64,000 nucleotides of DNA from Hesseltinella vesiculosa (GCA_002104935.1 MCGT01000046.1:62001-126000); one strand, 5' to 3'. Shown: positions 37,494 through 47,356, counted from the stretch's first letter. Translations and numbers: made by a program. Notes: a model not told the origin generated them from the sequence alone.

Positions 37494-39368
37494 ATGACCA
37501 GCGATTCTTCCATGGAATGTGCCTCTCGTCTTGCTACATTGCCACATGAATTGCTCGACACCATCACGACTTACTTGGATGCACCGCAGCAAAAGCAATT
37601 GCGGCGTGTCAACCGCTGCTTCCTGCATCTGGTCACCCCAACGTTATTTGCATCCCTTGGTCTAGTCTACAGCAATCGCTACGATCCCCTTGTGAGTGAA
37701 GCTGAGCAAGAGCTCTTACAGACATCCTTTCTTGCCTTTCTGCAGCATCTCGAACGGCAGCATTCATTTTGCCCTGCCATGTCAGTCGCTCGCCATGTGC
37801 GTTCGATCAAAATGAATCGTGGCGATCTGTCCATCCAAGACTTGTGTCGGTTCCTGCAGGTCTGCCCTGACGTCAACACTCTTGTTCTGCACTCATTCGT
37901 CTTCTCAGAGTCGTACCGCCGCCTGAGCAGTGCCAAGCAGAGTCGCCTTGACAGCCACACAACGGAGCTACATGCGCATTTGAAAGAAAATCTGCGCCCA
38001 TTATTCGATAGCCGCCCCAACATCAAAACGCTGAAGCTGATCGACGCCGCATTCCAACCACTGCTCTACGACATCATCCACAGCATTTTGCCGCACCTCT
38101 CACATCTGCGCAGCCTTGACCTTGGCGTGCGAGAATCCTCGATTCGTGATGACAGCAGCATAGGCTTCCCGCCCAGCCTGGCTCAGCTCCAAAGCTGTTG
38201 TCCTCAGCTGGAGTCCCTCATCTACCCCGTCACTCGGCAGGAATATGGCTCGATTTACCAGTGGAAAGACGAGAAAAAGAAAGGCACCGACCCTGACGCT
38301 GTGATAGAGCCTTGGACAACGGTCACTGATCTCTGGATGATGGACCCTTCCAATAATTTCACCGTGGGAACGCTTGGTAGCTTTGCTGCATTCACCAGTG
38401 TTAAATTCCCTCGTGTCAAGTCTTTTGGCACGCGTTTCGAAATAGATTATGATCAGGTAGAACCAGTTGGCTTGAATCAAGCATGGATGGACCCCTCTCT
38501 GGCTTCATTCCTGCAACTGGAAGCCCTGGACCTTCAAGTGGATGGGTGTGTACGAGCTGCCTTGCTTGTTTTTAACCATTTTACCTCCACAGAGCCCCGA
38601 GCACTCAAATCGCTGACGATCCATCTTGATGATGGCGACAATAGCTTTGATTTTTTGGACGTCCTGTCACAATTCTCATCCATCCAACATCTACGCACGG
38701 AAGGTAGTGGAGGCATCTCAGCCGCAGTGACCAACGATACGTATTTGGTCTGTAATTCGCTGACAAGCATCAACATGGCCAGATCTTGGCCTGTATATCA
38801 TCAGCATAGCGATGCTGCCTTGTTGGCCATCGGGAAGCTCTGCCCCCAGCTCCAGCACCTCAAATTCACTCTTGGACCATGGGAAGCTTCGACCAAAAAG
38901 GAGAACAGCGTGGCCTTCACCATCAAGGAGTATGCGCTAGACCAGATGAATTTGGTATCCCGCTGCATTTTACCCCAGCCAAAGGTGATAGCGCTGCCCG
39001 ACTTCAATAACCTGTCCAGCCTCGATATCGACAGCTTTGAAGACCACGATGTGCCTGGCTTACTCTTTGTCGCTGAGGTCGAGTGCAGCTCATCCTCCTT
39101 GGGCCACACTGCAACGAAAGCATGGTACATTGAGCCTGCCCTAGCTGAAGGCCAGCCAAGAAAGATCCGACGTCTGGGCAACGGCAACCATCCAGAGCTG
39201 GACGGCTTGGATGACATCGGCCACTGGGACGAGACTGCAGCTGTCTCTGACTCAAACGACTCCGACACCTCATCAGAGACGCCTACCTTTGAAGGCTTTG
39301 TGAATGTCATTGTTATGCAAAAGCTCCCCAAGAACCTGTATTTTAACTCCCAGAAGCTCTCTATGTGA
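37494..39368 (+). CDS. F-box/LRR-like protein, array gene B
   Basis: Single exon, 624 aa, the longest of the five. F-box at ~12-55 (LATLPHELLDTITTYL, KQLRRVNRCFLHLVTPTLF). LRR-like body with FLQVCPDVNTLVLHSF, LPHLSHLRSLDLGV, LESLIYPVTRQEYG, EPWTTVTDLWMM, FSSIQHLRTEG. The C-terminal cap starts with TKAWYIEP but then diverges: an acidic insert (SDSNDSDTSSETPTFEG) and the ending FVNVIVMQKLPKNLYFNS. This layout, plus the N-terminus MTSDSSMEC, groups it with gene E. The encoded EKKKGTDPDAVIEPWTT block is also matched in E. Predicted SCF substrate adaptor; substrate unknown. Confidence 0.82.
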   Translation: MTSDSSMECASRLATLPHELLDTITTYLDAPQQKQLRRVNRCFLHLVTPTLFASLGLVYSNRYDPLVSEAEQELLQTSFLAFLQHLERQHSFCPAMSVARHVRSIKMNRGDLSIQDLCRFLQVCPDVNTLVLHSFVFSESYRRLSSAKQSRLDSHTTELHAHLKENLRPLFDSRPNIKTLKLIDAAFQPLLYDIIHSILPHLSHLRSLDLGVRESSIRDDSSIGFPPSLAQLQSCCPQLESLIYPVTRQEYGSIYQWKDEKKKGTDPDAVIEPWTTVTDLWMMDPSNNFTVGTLGSFAAFTSVKFPRVKSFGTRFEIDYDQVEPVGLNQAWMDPSLASFLQLEALDLQVDGCVRAALLVFNHFTSTEPRALKSLTIHLDDGDNSFDFLDVLSQFSSIQHLRTEGSGGISAAVTNDTYLVCNSLTSINMARSWPVYHQHSDAALLAIGKLCPQLQHLKFTLGPWEASTKKENSVAFTIKEYALDQMNLVSRCILPQPKVIALPDFNNLSSLDIDSFEDHDVPGLLFVAEVECSSSSLGHTATKAWYIEPALAEGQPRKIRRLGNGNHPELDGLDDIGHWDETAAVSDSNDSDTSSETPTFEGFVNVIVMQKLPKNLYFNSQKLSM

Positions 39369-39634
39369 TGTGCAACTTTTACAATAAACCATTTTATGAT
39401 TGGCTATGTTCGGCTATTACTGCCATTTAATCCTTGGTTCTGGGGGTTTTTTTTAATTTTTTTAATTTTCAAATGTACTGATGTGCACAGAGAGGAGATA
39501 CATGTTGTCATGAGATTGAAAAAAAAAGACTAGATGCTTTTATTTTATTTTTGATTTGCACTATGATGTTTGGTCAGCTCGCTTGGGGGGTCCCCCGACA
39601 AAAATCGGGATTTTTTTTCATATTTTAAGCTAGT

Positions 39635-39840
39635 GACTTTTCTTTGAAACCATAAATAGAAGATATATTTCGTAGGTGGCAGCCCAATTTTCAGAAGGAT
39701 TGAATAACAATTGCGAGGTTTTACCAATGACGACAGGTGAAAGGTACAATTCCTGATTTGGATGAAAAAGGTCAACAGAAAAAATGGCAGAGCGAATGAC
39801 GGGGGCAAAAACGACTGTCTAACTGGTCAATGTAGAATCG
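39635..39840 (+). repeat. Dispersed repeat, copy 1
   Basis: Aligns in the same orientation with 47163-47356, at about 80% identity by eye over ~165 nt, apart from indels. Shared blocks include CTTTGAAACCA, GAAGATATATTT, GTAGGTGG, GACGACAGGTGAAAGG/GACGACGGGTGAAAGG and AAAAAATGGCAGAG. On the minus strand both copies encode LPPTKYIF followed by LWFQRK. Most mismatches are transitions. Confidence 0.75.
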
Positions 39841-40204
39841 TTTTATCGAAGCAATGGACCCTAAATACTTTTGCCATCCTTTATCTGATAAGCCGAATAA
39901 AAGGACATTTTTCCTCCCACTTTTTTCTCTTCAATTCGTTCTGGGCTATTGGTTTGACCTGGCAGTCCTCTGGTTTGCAATGCTTGGCGCTTGGAAAAAC
40001 GAGTAAACGACGGTAAACAGATGATAAAACTATAATACCGTCTACTGACATCTTTGCCTCACTTAGGGCCTTTTATTTAGTAAATGCCCTCCGGCGACGG
40101 CGTACAAAAGTACAGATGATTCGAAAAAAAAAAAAAACCAGAGGCGCAATCACTCTCCTAGAAAAAATCTGAAAGGAAAAATGCTGCACAAAAAAATAAC
40201 TGCT

Positions 40205-40815
40205 CAAGTTCACTTGGATTAAGCCTGGGAATGTTGTTTTAAGGACAGAGTGCACTCGTATCGAAAAAAATTGGTCTCCAGGACACGCGTGAGAAGCATC
40301 AAAGCCTGAAAAAGCAAATGCGGGGACAGAAGTCCTCCGCGCGCCCGGGTTTGAAAAAACGTCCATATTTAGACATAGCAAGAAAAGTGTCGATTTTAAG
40401 CAAATACTTGCCTTCAATGGGAATTTAAATAATTGTGAGCGATATATTTTTCTTTATATGGGTGGTGGATTTTTTGAAAATATACTTTCTAAAAAAGTAT
40501 AATTGCCACTTTTTTAGAAAGTATATTTTCAAAAAATCCACCACCCATATAAAGAAAAATATATCGCTCACAATTATTTAAATTCCCATTGAAGGCAAGT
40601 ATTTGCTTAAAATCGACACTTTTCTTGCTATGTCTAAATATGGACGTTTTTTCAAACCCGGGCGCGATGACCTGTTTTTACCCCCGTGGTGCTTCATCCG
40701 ATTTTGACTTTTTTTTTTTACGCGTGTTGCGACGATTTTATAGACTAAATCACCAATTTTTTTTTTTCAAAATGAACGCAATCTGTTCGCAAAACAACGT
40801 GCCCTGGCTTAAGCA
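40205..40815. repeat. Large imperfect inverted repeat enclosing a perfect palindrome
   Basis: Outside the perfect arms, the reverse complement of the left flank (~40205-40339) still resembles the right flank (~40667-40815): both carry ACGCGTGT, an ACCAATTTTTTT block, AAAACAAC and a CC(C/T)GGCTTAA block in the same order, but with many differences and indels. The element is therefore larger than the perfect core. Boundaries are approximate; no target-site duplication was recognised. Confidence 0.6.
40340..40666. repeat. Perfect 159-bp-arm palindrome with 9-nt loop
   Basis: Left arm 40340-40498 and right arm 40508-40666 are exact reverse complements by base-by-base reading; the loop is ATAATTGCC (40499-40507). 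Arms begin and end with CGCGCCCGGG / CCCGGGCGCG. The arms are AT-rich internally and carry the same short open frame on opposite strands. If transcribed through, it would fold into a long hairpin. Confidence 0.93.
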
Positions 40816-40850
40816 ACACATTTGTTCGTAAAGCAGCGTGCCCTAGCTTA
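40784..40850 (+). repeat. Pair of 28-bp direct repeats
   Basis: Units 40784-40811 and 40823-40850 differ at 4 of 28 positions, all transitions. On the minus strand they encode two copies of a GHxxLRT peptide 13 residues apart. They sit at the outer edge of the large inverted repeat. Confidence 0.7.
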
Positions 40851-41847
40851 TAAAATTGATTTTGAGTTTTTTTTTTTTTTTTTTTTTTTGGGGGGGGGGT
40901 GGTGGGGGTGGGGGGTGGCAGCATTTGTCGCTTTTTTTTTCTGTGCACTGTCATGCTATTGACTTGAGCACAGGTTTCAGAAACTATGCTTGCTTTTGTT
41001 TGGAGGGGAGTGTTTCAGTTTCCATTTTCCCATGGATGTTTGTCGGTTGTCATGGCGACCTCCTTTCTAGCTTTCTTCTTCAAGGCCATTTTCCGGACAG
41101 CCTCTCTTTTTCAATTTTTTTTTCCCTTTCGTTTCCATCATCTTCATCCAACGCACTCTATCACAAATACGAGTATGTGGTGAAGAAGATGTGGCATCTG
41201 ACTAACCCTCATGTTTCTCGGCCGTCGTTTATTTCACGCCCGCTCCTGGCTGCAGCTGACAATGCTTCTTTATTTTTTACCTTTCGATCAAGCTGGATGC
41301 TTCCATTTTTGCAAAATGCAGTCAAGAGACACGTGCCTTGAAGCGTATACACAATATGTTATGGGGGAGGGGGGCTCTCCAAAGTTGGATTTTTTTGGTG
41401 ATTTGAAGGCGCGCGTACGGCGTGAAAGAAAAAGCGAATGTAAGAAAAAAAAATTATTGAACAAAAATAAACTAAAAACGTGTGCAAAAAGATTTTATTT
41501 TCAAAAAGTTCCAACTTGGCCTAGTTGAAGGTTCAACAAGGGCTTCAGTGTCTCCAACACAAAAAACACAGCCAAAAGGTCCACATTTGGTATCCAATGT
41601 TTTTGATGAAAATGGCCAGGGTATCCTCAGGGATTTTGAAAATAGAAAATGCATCATAGATCAATTTTGAACGGATGGATCCCGTTCAGAATTCGTATGG
41701 GTACAGAAACGGACAAATGCTGATGTAGGTGAAAAGGTCTCATCGATTGAACAAAGGTGACCAGCCAACGTTTGAAGGTTCACGATTTACGATCTCCGAT
41801 CCCCCCGCTAAAAAAAACTTGAAAAACGACAGAAAGGCGGTTGACAG

Positions 41848-42051
41848 CTAAAAATCGAAAAGCAAGCCAAAATCGACTTCCATCGATCGGCTCCAAACTT
41901 GGAATGGTGGTAGTAGATGTTGATTGGTGACCGTAGTAGGCATCTTTGCTTTGATGGATGACTCAAAGACGAGCTGGATGTGAGGAAAGTCAGAGTTGCG
42001 CAGGATCATCTCCAGGATTTCCCAACATTTCCCTGGGCTTGTACAAAGAAA
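41848..42051 (-). pseudogene. Decayed coding fragment, unassigned
   Basis: A 67-codon open frame on the minus strand with protein-like translation (CWEILEMILRNSDFPHIQLV, FESSIKAKMPTTVTNQ). Directly upstream (42052-42110) the text continues sensibly only with a stop codon (42052-42054) or a frame change (YLDTGYTDIVHDFFVQAQG). No start codon or promoter. Looks like a broken exon of a gene or transposon protein; I cannot name the family. Confidence 0.35.
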
Positions 42052-42606
42052 TCATGGACAATATCCGTATATCCTGTGTCCAGATAGGTCCCCTTAAAAT
42101 ATACCGAAATTCATAGAAAAAAAAGCAGGGCAAGTCCTACACATTCTTAAATTACTACGGCAGGAAATGTTTCCCAGCTTTGGACACATTTCCTTGCTCA
42201 GGGCAGGAAGTTCTAGTTTGAAAGTAGTTTTCCTAGACCTGCGCCGTTGGGTCAGGGATTCCTAGGGGGCCTTGGCTTTTTGTAACATTGTGCAGTGGGG
42301 ATGTTGAATAAGTTGCGGGGATTTTTTTTCCGTTTTGAAAAATAAAAGAAAGGTACTGTTGAACGTTTTTATGTGAATTAATCAACGTGAAATATTGCAA
42401 GGGTGTCCAGATTCACAATAGACGATGATACAAATAAAGTCGATCGCGCGAAGATCACCCAGCGAACGCTTGGTCGCTTCTGTTTTGACAAGTCGAAATC
42501 CTCAGCTAAAAAAACCTGGCTGCCCTTCCATTTGAACAACGCCACGACTGCGCCCCGCCGTCTGGTGGGGTTTCCTTTCTTTCTCATTCTTATTTATTTT
42601 TTCCCA

Positions 42607-44331
42607 ATGGTTATGACAGAAACTAATGATTCCATGTCCATATGGTGCTCTAATATATGTGGCTTACCCATTGAATTGCTTGATTTCATCGTGCGCTGTT
42701 TGTCCAAAAAGGATCAAAAGCAATTGCGTCAGACCAACTTACGCCTTTGCCAACTTGTCACTCCTCTTTTGTTTAAATCTGTTGCTCTGATTGAATCCAA
42801 CTGGCCATCAACACAGATGATACCATGTCAATCATTTCTACGTAGCGTAACGAGGATGCCACTGGAGAGCCGAGCAATGCCATTGGCTGAGCATGTCAAG
42901 TCTTTAAGAGTAAAGCAGCGCGCTGGGCCATCGGTTCAACTGTTGAGCCAACTCCTTCAAGTATGCCCAAATATCTCCAGTCTCACTATACCTAGCCATA
43001 TACTGACAGAATCCTGTAATATAGTTGAAGGTTCAGCTAGCCTTCGAGCTGTACCACAAGAGCAGGATCGCGCGCTAGCAGCCCACCTTGGGCCATTGCT
43101 TGATGGGCAGCCCGGGATTACCAAGTTGATGTTGACTGGCCAGTTTGACCAAAGATCAGTTGGAGCCTTTATTGCTTTGGTACCTAAGCTAATTCACCTT
43201 CGTTCTCTTGAAGTGGGAGTTGCCATTCCTGTCTTTCTACTTCAACAGCATTGCCCACAGCTGCAAACCCTGGTGTGTCACCAAGTCCTTGATGATTATC
43301 ATCTTGTCGAGAGCAAGCAACGAGAAAAAGGCAAGTTGAATCGTGTGATGCAGCCGTGGACATCCCTCACCGAACTTTCTACAAGATTTTTAACAAATAA
43401 CAAAGTCAGCATCAACACGTTTCTTGCTTACCTCTGTATCAAATTACCGTCCTTGGCGATACTGCACCTCTTTTACGATGGATTCCACACGGTGTTAATG
43501 AATACCTCCTTTGGCGTCACATTTCAGCATCTCCGCAACTTGACGTTCACTTGTGAATTTGAAACCGAGGAAGCTCTGTCAGTCATCAGTCAATTCGGAC
43601 CCAATCTCACATCCTTGACCCTTAATCTTGGCGATCAAGATGTGGATATGGCGCCCGTTCTCAAGGCCTTCCTGTCGCTTCAGCATCTTTGTATTTACAA
43701 TGAAGGCTTACTGACATGTGACATCACGCCCGAAGCCAATTTAACTCCTATGAATGCACTCAGGTCTTTGGATATCAGTGAGAGGTACATCATGCCTCCC
43801 ACACACAGCAGTGGTGTTCTTGAAAATATTTCTACTCTGTGCCCCTCGCTGAACCGCCTTGGTATTGTGTTCGAAGATTGGGTGCTTCATGAACCGCGTG
43901 AACGCATAAAAGAAGTCAGCGGCTTGAACTGTTTTTATGATCGACTGGACAAAGTGGTAGCTCACTCGCCTAGTCCACCAACACTGATGCTTGCCAGCTT
44001 GCCTCATTCCAACCTGTGCAACCTTAGTGTGTCATTTTGCAAGTGCCCCGAAGCCCCTGGCCTTATTATGCTTGTCTCTGCCGACAAACTGACTGTGCTC
44101 AAGGCGTGGTACATTGGTTCTCCAGATGACGACCAGCACTTTGATGTGAGGCTGTGGGGAAATAATACACCGCCAGCCCTGGAAGCATTGGTGAATTGGG
44201 AGTTTGAGCTGGCTGACACTGTGCCCGCTCCTCACGACGATGCTCACAACCTTGGATATGTTGGTATAATCATTTTACCTCTGCTACCTCAGCAGTTTTA
44301 TCTTGAGTCAAAGAATATGCCAATGAAATGA
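42607..44331 (+). CDS. F-box/LRR-like protein, array gene C
   Basis: Single exon, 574 aa from the first ATG of the frame (42607; a second ATG at 42613). The frame is open upstream to 42403 without an ATG. F-box at ~17-58 (ICGLPIELLDFIVRCL, KQLRQTNLRLCQLVTPLLFK). LRR-like body: LLQVCPNISSLTIPS, LIHLRSLEVGV, QPWTSLTELST, LPSLAILHLFY, FLSLQHLCIYNEGLLTCD. The C-terminal cap is LKAWYIGSPD, NNTPPALEALVNWE, YVGIIILPLLPQQFYLES, NMPMK. Closest relative is gene D: both share LQHLCIYNEGLLTCD and ERY(I/T)MPP blocks. Predicted SCF adaptor. Confidence 0.82.
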   Translation: MVMTETNDSMSIWCSNICGLPIELLDFIVRCLSKKDQKQLRQTNLRLCQLVTPLLFKSVALIESNWPSTQMIPCQSFLRSVTRMPLESRAMPLAEHVKSLRVKQRAGPSVQLLSQLLQVCPNISSLTIPSHILTESCNIVEGSASLRAVPQEQDRALAAHLGPLLDGQPGITKLMLTGQFDQRSVGAFIALVPKLIHLRSLEVGVAIPVFLLQQHCPQLQTLVCHQVLDDYHLVESKQREKGKLNRVMQPWTSLTELSTRFLTNNKVSINTFLAYLCIKLPSLAILHLFYDGFHTVLMNTSFGVTFQHLRNLTFTCEFETEEALSVISQFGPNLTSLTLNLGDQDVDMAPVLKAFLSLQHLCIYNEGLLTCDITPEANLTPMNALRSLDISERYIMPPTHSSGVLENISTLCPSLNRLGIVFEDWVLHEPRERIKEVSGLNCFYDRLDKVVAHSPSPPTLMLASLPHSNLCNLSVSFCKCPEAPGLIMLVSADKLTVLKAWYIGSPDDDQHFDVRLWGNNTPPALEALVNWEFELADTVPAPHDDAHNLGYVGIIILPLLPQQFYLESKNMPMK

Positions 44332-44629
44332 TGCTATGTTCAATAAAAAAGGGTCTGACATGTGTGGCCCGTTCATCTTTACCGTCCTGGGTACTTTTTG
44401 AATTCTTGAATGGAAGCTATACCTCTTTCGATTACGCCCAATGGCCATATTCCCACAACGGTGAAGGACTCGATGCTTATCAATGTTAGACGCCAATCGC
44501 ACTCTCACACTCTAATAAAACTGTCAGGTTCTTCCAATCCGCGGGATTATTTAATTCTATTTTTTTTTTTTTTTTTGACTCTTGCAGTCTCTTTCCGTCA
44601 TCTTACCCTCTGGCTTATACCCATTTTAC
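44332..44629. promoter_or_regulatory. Short spacer/promoter between F-box genes C and D
   Basis: Just under 300 nt. A T17 run at about 44560-44576 is followed by GACTCTTGCAG at 44577-44587, which looks like a 3' splice site, so gene D may have a 5'-UTR intron. An AATAAA (44342-44347) follows gene C. Confidence 0.45.
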
Positions 44630-46405
44630 ATGGCAGCATCCTGCGATCCAATAACCAGATGTCGCTCCACTGTTTCTGATTTACCTCTTGAATTGCTTGA
44701 TGCCATTGTGTGCTGCCTATTTGCTCGAGATCAGAAGCAATTGCGACTTACTTGCAGCCGACTGAATGACATTGTCACTCCACGCCTGTTCGAATCGCTT
44801 GATCTCACTTGCTCACCCGGCGAACTCCCTTCACAAATGAAATCTTGTCAGTATTTTTTACAGCACATGAAGACCCTGCCGTTGTCCCAGTCCCAGTCAT
44901 CCTTTGCTCGCCATGTCAAGTCCATCACTGCACAAGAGTCTGGCCTCTCGATGGCAATGATTCACCAACTTCTCGAGATCTGTCCAAGTGCCACCAGTCT
45001 GTCAATACCAAGCTTTGTGCTGGCTGAGGCATGGTACGCTATCGAAGATGAATTTGCAGTTCAAGCATTGCCATTCTCCCAGGAAATCAGAGACGCCTTG
45101 TCAGCCCAATTTCAGCCTTTACTTGGAGGACGGTCGGGGATCACCAGACTGGAACTGACCGGTTCGATGGATCGTTTATTGCATGGTGCCTTTCACGGTT
45201 TGGTACCTCACCTGCACCATATCCGCTACCTTGTTGTACTCGTTGACATACCTGTTATCGACCTCCAGCGTCATTGTCCTTTACTGGAATATCTGGAATG
45301 CGAAAGAATCAGTGACGATTTCCCTCTTGTTGAACGCTGGCACGTAGAAAAACAAAGGGGCGGTTGTTTTAATGATATTTTGTGGCCTTGGACATCTCTC
45401 AGGTACCTCTCAACCGGATTTACTGCTGAAACTCAAGAAGGACTAGGTCAATACATTTTCTATCTCTGCATCAAGTTTCCGTCGCTAATGACCTTGGATT
45501 TCCAGCTGCACTATGGAGGATCTGATGAAATCCTGGACACAAGCCGTTTAGTAGACCTCTCTTCACATGCGACTTTCAAGTACCTCAACTCTATGACGAT
45601 CGCCTGCGGACGAGGATCGGACGAATGCCTGGCTCTTTTCAGCCATTTTGCGCCCTGCCTCACCGCGCTGCACCTCCACTTTGGAGAGCACGATGTAGAT
45701 GTGTCTGACATCCTCCAATCCTTCCCGGCTTTGCAGCATTTATGTATCTATAATGAAGGCTTACTGACCTGTGATGTCCTCGATCCCGAAGCACCTACAC
45801 ATGCACTCAAGTCCTTGGATATTGGGGAAAGGTACACAATGCCTCCTTCGCATGATGGTGCCACCTTGGAAACCATATCGACCCTTTGCCCCTCATTGCA
45901 GCGTCTTCTTATTGTCTATGACGACTGGGTTATGAATGATGAGCCACCTGAATGTATAGCAGAAAATGGCCTGTTGGGAAACTTACAAAAACGGCTGGAC
46001 AATGTACTCGCTCTTATGCCAAACCCGCCCAAACCGATGATCGCTGCTTTACCCTGCTCCAATCTGTCCCACCTCGGTATTTCCTTTTGTCAAGGCATTT
46101 CTGAAACACCTGGCCTGATTATGTTTGCCGAGATCCCCGACAAAACAACCGATACCACCAGCGTCGATTCGAAGGTGCTCAAGGCATGGTATATCGACAA
46201 GCAGGATGGCCAAGAAGCTTTGGACGTAAGGCCGTGGAGTGTCAACACGCCGCTGGCCCTGGAAGCCCTGGTCAACTGGGATATAGACATGGACAGTGTC
46301 GTGCCTGTAGACAAAGATTACTGCCTTGGATTTGTTGGTATCATTTTTGTACCCTCCCTACCTAGAGAATTTTACTTAGAATGGCAATGTATTCCTATGA
46401 AATAG
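44630..46405 (+). CDS. F-box/LRR-like protein, array gene D
   Basis: Single coding exon, 591 aa from ATG 44630. F-box at ~14-55 (VSDLPLELLDAIVCCL, KQLRLTCSRLNDIVTPRLFE). LRR-like body: LLEICPSATSLSIPS, LHHIRYLVVLVDIPV, WPWTSLRYLST, KFPSLMTLDFQL, FPALQHLCIYNEGLLTCD. C-terminal cap LKAWYIDKQDG, NTPLALEALVNWDID, FVGIIFVPSLPREFYLE, CIPMK. Most similar to gene C and lies only 298 nt from it, consistent with a local tandem duplication. An 8-bp-arm hairpin (CAAGTTAT 46417-46424 / ATAACTTG 46447-46454) follows the stop. Confidence 0.82.
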   Translation: MAASCDPITRCRSTVSDLPLELLDAIVCCLFARDQKQLRLTCSRLNDIVTPRLFESLDLTCSPGELPSQMKSCQYFLQHMKTLPLSQSQSSFARHVKSITAQESGLSMAMIHQLLEICPSATSLSIPSFVLAEAWYAIEDEFAVQALPFSQEIRDALSAQFQPLLGGRSGITRLELTGSMDRLLHGAFHGLVPHLHHIRYLVVLVDIPVIDLQRHCPLLEYLECERISDDFPLVERWHVEKQRGGCFNDILWPWTSLRYLSTGFTAETQEGLGQYIFYLCIKFPSLMTLDFQLHYGGSDEILDTSRLVDLSSHATFKYLNSMTIACGRGSDECLALFSHFAPCLTALHLHFGEHDVDVSDILQSFPALQHLCIYNEGLLTCDVLDPEAPTHALKSLDIGERYTMPPSHDGATLETISTLCPSLQRLLIVYDDWVMNDEPPECIAENGLLGNLQKRLDNVLALMPNPPKPMIAALPCSNLSHLGISFCQGISETPGLIMFAEIPDKTTDTTSVDSKVLKAWYIDKQDGQEALDVRPWSVNTPLALEALVNWDIDMDSVVPVDKDYCLGFVGIIFVPSLPREFYLEWQCIPMK

Positions 46406-47162
46406 ACATTTGGGGACAAGTTATAAAAAGTACATTACGAAAGTTCATAACTTGTAGGATGCCAATTCCAAATTTGCAGTGTCACTTAGAGCCCCCCCTC
46501 CCCCTCCCACAAAAAAAAAAAACGTCGTGATTCTCGAGTGTGCTTTACTTTGAATGAACAAGTTACATGTGGTTTCTACCAGATATCGGCCGTCATTTAG
46601 AAGCAGCACGATTATTTTTTTTTTTTTTCAATCGAACGAACTGCTAAATCATTTCAAGTGCGCGAAAATGTAGGATCAAGTGTGCGCGAATAGCTTTTTC
46701 GTGCATGTTTACCAGCCTCTAGCTCTGCCTTCTGCTGCCCAAGAGAGATATAATTTTAATCACGATCACTTTTTATCATTTTGAAACAGTATAAAAAATT
46801 TGGCGCGAATTGACTTGTGCAGTTTTGCACTTTGGGCTTTTATCAGGTCGCAGCGTTGGTTTTTTTTTTTTTTGAAATGGCGTGCAGGAAGCAAAAAACT
46901 TAAACATTGCCATCCCAGAATGGCAGTGCGCAGAAAAAAAAACGCGCTCAATACAGGCGATATTACTCTAGCTATAAAATCCCTCGTAGAGCATCATACG
47001 ACGCCTTCCGAGCCAGATATAAGCAAAAAAAAAAAAAAAAAATACGGCGGCGACGACAAGCAGAAAAAAAAAAATTGCAAGCTTTTTATTCGCTGACCGC
47101 TTAGCTGAGCCTTGACTGGTGGCCAAGCTTAGAATTGTGAAAACATCGACTTTTTGATCTAG

Positions 47163-47356
47163 GTTACTTTCTTTGAAACCACAGACAGAAGATATATTTT
47201 GTAGGTGGTAGCCTGATTTTCAGAAAACTTTCACCCATGACGACGGGTGAAAGGCGCATTTCCCGATTTGGAAGAAAAAGGTCAATACAAAAAATGGCAG
47301 AGTGAGCGAATGACGAGAGGTAAAAAGGAACGCAGGACTGTTCGACGTAGAGGAAT
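47163..47356 (+). repeat. Dispersed repeat, copy 2
   Basis: Partner of 39635-39840 in the same orientation. It lacks about 18 nt in the middle relative to copy 1 and has a 4-nt insertion (TGAG) near GGCAGAG. The minus strand encodes LPPTKYIFCLWFQRK. Lies in the spacer between F-box genes D and E, as copy 1 lies between B and C. Confidence 0.75.

Larger units (their letters stand above)
39369..42606. other. 3.2-kb repeat-bearing spacer between F-box genes B and C
   Basis: Gene-free but not empty: a dispersed repeat (39635-39840), a palindrome (40340-40666) inside a larger diverged inverted repeat (~40205-40815), a 28-bp direct repeat pair (40784-40850), a T20/G-rich tract near 40868-40917, a short open frame at 41482-41670, and a decayed coding fragment on the minus strand (41848-42051). 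Overall AT-rich. Reads as remnants of mobile elements. Confidence 0.6.

Noticed and set aside
40340..40666. Reading the palindrome as two genes because each arm opens the same short frame
   Set aside because: The identical frames are a simple consequence of the inverted repeat; they end soon after the arms and have no other support.
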